Below, piece after piece: positions 60,637 through 64,000 of a stretch of DNA of 64,000 nt. The notes beneath the pieces were generated by a model that searched no databases, had not been told where the DNA came from, and saw only the letters and a list, made by a program, of their open reading frames with translations. The translations under genes and the position numbers were made by a program. Each line of letters opens with the position of its first letter. The stretch's first letter is position 1. This DNA is from Geoalkalibacter ferrihydriticus DSM 17813 (lineage in GTDB: Bacteria > Desulfobacterota > Desulfuromonadia > Desulfuromonadales > Geoalkalibacteraceae): the NCBI RefSeq assembly GCF_000820505.1, contig NZ_JWJD01000006.1, forward strand, positions 79,276 through 143,275, read 5' to 3'.

Positions 60637-62097
60637 TCATGGCTGCTGGCGCGGGCTTTCCATGGATTTGCGATACAGCTCCACGTATTTTTCCGCGGCG
60701 CCGGTCCAACTGAAATCCTGGGTCATGCCGCGCTTGACCAGTTTGAGCCACTGGCGGCGATTTTCATAGGCGTTCAGGGCGCGGTCGAGAGCGGCCAGCA
60801 TGGCTTCCGGGGTCGGCTGGTCGAAAACAAATCCGTTGCCCTGCCGTGGGCGCTCGTCGATGTCGATAATGGTGTCGTTGAGCCCGCCGGTGCGATGCAC
60901 CACCGGCACACTGCCGTAGCGCAGGGCAACGATCTGCTCACGTCCGCAGGGCTCATGCCTGCTGGGCATGAGGAAAATGTCGCTGCCGGCGAAAATGCGC
61001 CTCGCCAGGCCCTGTTCGTCGGTGAGAAAGACCCGGATCCGTTCGGGGCGGCGCTCGCCCAGGACACGCAGTTTCTCCTCCAGAGCCTCATCCCCTTGTC
61101 CGGCAACAATCACTTGCATGCCACGTTCCAGAAGCCGGTCGGCGGCCGCGACGAGGATGTCGCAGCCCTTCTCCCGGGTTAGAGGCGAAACCAGGCCCAC
61201 CAGAGGCACCAGCGGTTCCAGGGCCAGGCCGGTCTCTTTTTGGAGCGCCCGTTTGTTGGCTTTCTTGCCGTTGAGGTTTTCCACGTTGAAGGGCCGATTG
61301 ATGTGCATGTCCAGGGACGGATCCCAGCAACGGGTGTCAATGCCGTTCAGGACGCCGTGGAAACTGGCGCTGCGGCGGCGCAGCAGGGGCGCGAACTCTC
61401 CTGCGAATGCGGTGCTGTGGAGTTCGTCGCGATAGGTTTCCGAGAGGGTGTTGATCTGGTCGGCAAAGAGCAGGCCACCTCTGAGAAAGCAGATGCCGCC
61501 GTTGAGGGCAAGGCCGCTGTAATCCGGTTCAGCGGGGTCGAGGCCCAGCCCGTCAAGGTCGGCGATGGGGAATTGGCCGGTTTTGTCGAGATCGTGCAGG
61601 GTGAACAGGGTGCTCATCTGAGCATAGAAAGGATCACCCTTGAGATTGGTGCGCAGCAGCACCGGGATCAATCCCGTCTGCCAGCCGTGCAGATGCAGGA
61701 CGTCGGGACGAAAATCCATGCGCCGCAGAAGTTGCAGCACGGCGTGACAGAAGAAACCAAACCGCTGGGCGTTGTCGGCATACTCGCCCTTGCCGTTGCC
61801 GTAGAGGCCATCGCGGTGAAAGTAGTCGCGATTCTCTATGAAGTAGACCGGGACCCCTTCCAGCAGCGTCTGGCGCAAAAGACCTTTTTGCGGGGTCCCG
61901 TCGATGTGGACCTCAATGCTTTTGCGCCCTTTGCGCAGACTAAAGCCATTGTCGTCGACATTTTTGTAGCAGGGCATGATGAGGCGTGCGTCATGGCCGA
62001 GCTTGCGCAAGGAGCGCGCCAGCATGCCGGCAACATCGGCCAGCCCGGTGGTCTTGGCGTAGGGGGAAACTTCGGGGGAGACAATCAGAATTTTCAT
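60637..62097 (-). CDS. glgA: Glycogen synthase
   Basis: ADP-glucose-dependent glycogen synthase of GT5 type, 486 residues from the ATG at 62097. The N-terminus is MKILIVSPEVSPYAKTTGLADVAG; the family motif is KTGG, here KTTG, with the key Lys kept. C-terminal motif: EPCGREQIVALRYGSVPVVHRTGGLNDTIID (around residue 375). It is probably active, but the replaced glycine in the N-terminal motif is unusual. The neighbour 64 bp upstream is an alpha-amylase-family gene, so both may handle glycogen. Confidence 0.93.
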   Translation of the reverse strand: MKILIVSPEVSPYAKTTGLADVAGMLARSLRKLGHDARLIMPCYKNVDDNGFSLRKGRKSIEVHIDGTPQKGLLRQTLLEGVPVYFIENRDYFHRDGLYGNGKGEYADNAQRFGFFCHAVLQLLRRMDFRPDVLHLHGWQTGLIPVLLRTNLKGDPFYAQMSTLFTLHDLDKTGQFPIADLDGLGLDPAEPDYSGLALNGGICFLRGGLLFADQINTLSETYRDELHSTAFAGEFAPLLRRRSASFHGVLNGIDTRCWDPSLDMHINRPFNVENLNGKKANKRALQKETGLALEPLVPLVGLVSPLTREKGCDILVAAADRLLERGMQVIVAGQGDEALEEKLRVLGERRPERIRVFLTDEQGLARRIFAGSDIFLMPSRHEPCGREQIVALRYGSVPVVHRTGGLNDTIIDIDERPRQGNGFVFDQPTPEAMLAALDRALNAYENRRQWLKLVKRGMTQDFSWTGAAEKYVELYRKSMESPRQQP

Positions 62098-62161
62098 GGG
62101 CAATTTTTCCCTCTATCCTACCCGGGCCGGCGCAAACGCTGCCGGTATGTGAACCGAGCGA

Positions 62162-64000
62162 TTAGCCGGCGCGGGTTTCCTGGGTTGTTTCCGCCAAGTG
62201 ACGGGTCAGCGCCTCCACCTGGTAGCCTTGGGCGTGTGCCTGGGCAAGTAGATAGCGTGCCTCGTCAACCAGAGCGGTTACTGTACTGAGCAGTTTCTGA
62301 TCGGTGTCCTCCCCGGACGCTTGGTGCAGGGCTCCCAGCAGACAGAGCCAATAAACAAGATTTTCATAACGTTCACGGTTGAACCATTCGATGCCTTCAT
62401 AAAGATTGACACCGAGATATTCACGTGCCGCAGGGTTCTGCAAAAAGTTGGCCATCGCTTGGCGAAGCGCCTTCGGCGATACCGTCGCGGGCTGATCAAG
62501 CAGTAGCACCAGCAGCCGGGTTTCCACCCGCGCCTGATCAAGGCTCAGATTAAATGGCGGGGTGTCGGAGCCGTGCATGCTGGCGCACAGCACTTCATCG
62601 AGCAGGCAGCGCTCAATGAGCTTTCCGGCAGGTGGAAGTGCCTGCCCTTGCTGCTTTTCGTCCGACAGTCGGTGCCATAAAACCCAGGGCAGCAGGATGC
62701 GGTATTCTTGGCCCGCGGTGGCTCTCAAGAGGGCGCCCGTGCCCTGTCCTTGCGCTTTTGGTGTGTGGGTTTCCCCCGGCAGGCCGGCGTGCAGGCAGGC
62801 CAGTGCGGCGCGTTCCTTGGGCCTGCGGCTGGTCAGGCGGCGCAACCGGCGCAGGGCCGCAAGGTCCTCATCCCGTGCCGCGACCAACTGGGCTTCCGTT
62901 GTGTCTAATGAGCACTTGTGAATGATCTCCTGGCAAAAGTAAGACAGGCGGCGCGAAAAGTCAATTGAATATTTATCCTTTTTAATTTTGGTTCTTTCAG
63001 AAATGGCGAGATTTCCCCAGTGTTGGAGAATTTCGGGATCCAGAAGTTCGCCAGTTGCCGTAATCAGGTCCGCGTAATGGCGACGACCCCAGGCACGGTC
63101 GAGGTCACGGCAGGGTCGGCCGTTGAGTTCGGTGTAGACTTGCTGCCAGATACCCTCCGCATCGCGCAGTTCTTGAAAACCGAGGAATACCTGACACTGA
63201 TAGGCTTCCAGACGTACATGCAGCCCCTGCTCGATCAGTTCACGCCCGCTGCGCAGATATTCCTGGCCGGACGGATGTTCGCGGAAACGGTAAAAAACAC
63301 CCTCTTCCGTTTTGAGGTCGAGGGCTTGGCCGAGAGTGGTCTGCTCCAGCCAGGCGGGCTCCTCAGAGGGAGCGCTTGCCCACGCGGCCGAAGAGCGAAT
63401 CCAGCCTGAGGTTTCGGCATAGCAGTTGTGGAAGACCACCAGCGCACGCTCTTCGCCGCAGCGGTTGGAATAGGCAAAAACATTTTCGTCGACGCCCTGC
63501 TCGGCCCAGAAGTCATAGAGGCGGAAATTTTCCGAGCCGCTGAACAGGTACCGCTTGCGCAGCAGGGGAAAGATGCGTCGCTCGTGCTCGCGTACCATGC
63601 CTTCGTCGATGTTTTCATCCCAGTAGGCCTTGCTGTACTCCATGCCGTATTTTTCGCTCAGACCCTCTATTTGCCCATGGCCGAACATAGGTAGCCCCGG
63701 CATGGTGGCGAGCATGGTCGCTACGCCGTAGTATTTTTCGCCCTTGCCGAACTGTTCGACGGCGGTCGCTTCGTCGGGGTTGTTCATAAAATTGGTGAAG
63801 CGCTTGAGAATTTCAGGGTTGAACTCAAGGGTGTTCTTGATGGTCTGGCGATATTTGGCGTTTTCCTCGTTCTTGAGCATGTTCATGAACGCGCTGTTGT
63901 AGACGCGGTGCATACCCAGGGTGCGCACGAAATACCCTTCCATCAACCAGAAGGCTTCGGCGATGAGCAGGGTGTCGGGCACCTCGGCAGCCACCCGGTC
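62162..64000 (-). CDS. GH13 alpha-amylase-family protein, 5' part missing
   Basis: Only the C-terminal 612 residues are in the window; the gene continues beyond the right edge. The preserved part carries the GH13 proton-donor motif LLIAEAFWLMEGYFVRTLGMHRVYNSAF near its left end, and PMFGHGQIEGLSEKYGMEY. Afterwards comes a long extension (about 200-610) with no catalytic motif, likely a helical C-terminal domain of unknown role. The total protein is probably over 1000 residues. It lies 64 bp upstream of glgA on the same strand. Confidence 0.82.
   Translation of the reverse strand, partial: DRVAAEVPDTLLIAEAFWLMEGYFVRTLGMHRVYNSAFMNMLKNEENAKYRQTIKNTLEFNPEILKRFTNFMNNPDEATAVEQFGKGEKYYGVATMLATMPGLPMFGHGQIEGLSEKYGMEYSKAYWDENIDEGMVREHERRIFPLLRKRYLFSGSENFRLYDFWAEQGVDENVFAYSNRCGEERALVVFHNCYAETSGWIRSSAAWASAPSEEPAWLEQTTLGQALDLKTEEGVFYRFREHPSGQEYLRSGRELIEQGLHVRLEAYQCQVFLGFQELRDAEGIWQQVYTELNGRPCRDLDRAWGRRHYADLITATGELLDPEILQHWGNLAISERTKIKKDKYSIDFSRRLSYFCQEIIHKCSLDTTEAQLVAARDEDLAALRRLRRLTSRRPKERAALACLHAGLPGETHTPKAQGQGTGALLRATAGQEYRILLPWVLWHRLSDEKQQGQALPPAGKLIERCLLDEVLCASMHGSDTPPFNLSLDQARVETRLLVLLLDQPATVSPKALRQAMANFLQNPAAREYLGVNLYEGIEWFNRERYENLVYWLCLLGALHQASGEDTDQKLLSTVTALVDEARYLLAQAHAQGYQVEALTRHLAETTQETRAG

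Overview
The window is GC-rich (except for a few AT-rich spacers) and looks like chromosomal DNA of a Desulfuromonadia bacterium of the Geobacter / Desulfuromonas / Geoalkalibacter kind. That placement is an inference. It rests on the gene set: a c-type-haem chemoreceptor, a periplasmic [NiFe] hydrogenase, a fused TAXI-TRAP transporter, rubredoxin/ferredoxin, a pyrophosphate-type phosphofructokinase, GspA/GspB, V4R and GGDEF proteins, and a murA-his cluster. No phage, plasmid, IS transposase or CRISPR array was seen.

Layout. 1-2 kb: a hairpin repeat element, gluQ and a lipoprotein gene. 2-7 kb: rho with a long structured leader, then rpmE, thyX, prfA and prmC. 7-14 kb: murA followed by hisG-hisD-hisB-hisH-hisA-hisF-hisIE, without hisC and with small repeats in several spacers. 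14-21.3 kb: yqeY, cvpA, mutS2, dnaG, rpoD and a CAT-anticodon tRNA. 21.4-25 kb: a Nif3 protein, a C4 zinc-ribbon coiled-coil protein, RNase P RNA and a LOG-family protein. 25-28.8 kb: TAXI-TRAP transporter and a universal stress protein. 28.8-33 kb, minus strand: hydrogenase large subunit, hydrogenase small subunit and a haem-c methyl-accepting chemotaxis protein, apparently one operon behind a sigma-54-like site. 33.4-37.3 kb: gspA-gspB, VanZ, GNAT and a glycine-zipper lipoprotein. 37.4-43 kb: sucA-sucB (2-oxoglutarate dehydrogenase E1/E2), TM2 protein, flavin reductase, rpsU. 43-51.7 kb, minus strand: DUF456, diguanylate cyclase + V4R protein, PPi-type pfk, trxB-lipA-lipB, ferredoxin, rubredoxin, elbB, XRE-cupin regulator. 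52-55.8 kb: HAD phosphatase, small unknown protein, rluD, pgeF-like protein and a NarL-type regulator. 55.8-56 kb: a candidate small RNA. 56-64 kb: alpha/beta hydrolase, trkH-trkA, HNH nuclease, a broken lipoprotein gene, glgA and the end of a GH13 alpha-amylase-family gene cut by the window edge.

How the genes work together. Much is housekeeping: translation (rpmE, prfA/prmC, rpsU, gluQ, rluD), replication and transcription (dnaG, rpoD, rho, rnpB) and histidine synthesis. lipB-lipA can lipoylate the E2 made by sucB. The most unusual part is the hydrogenase + haem-chemoreceptor operon. The large subunit ends exactly at its Ni-binding motif, the small subunit has a Tat signal but no membrane anchor, and the receptor has one periplasmic CxxCH. 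I infer a possible hydrogen-sensing chemotaxis module. Other unusual items are a 134-bp palindromic repeat in two copies whose differences are mostly compensatory, an E2 subunit with a 17-fold tripeptide repeat in place of its E3-binding domain, and a probable sRNA behind a 12-bp direct repeat.
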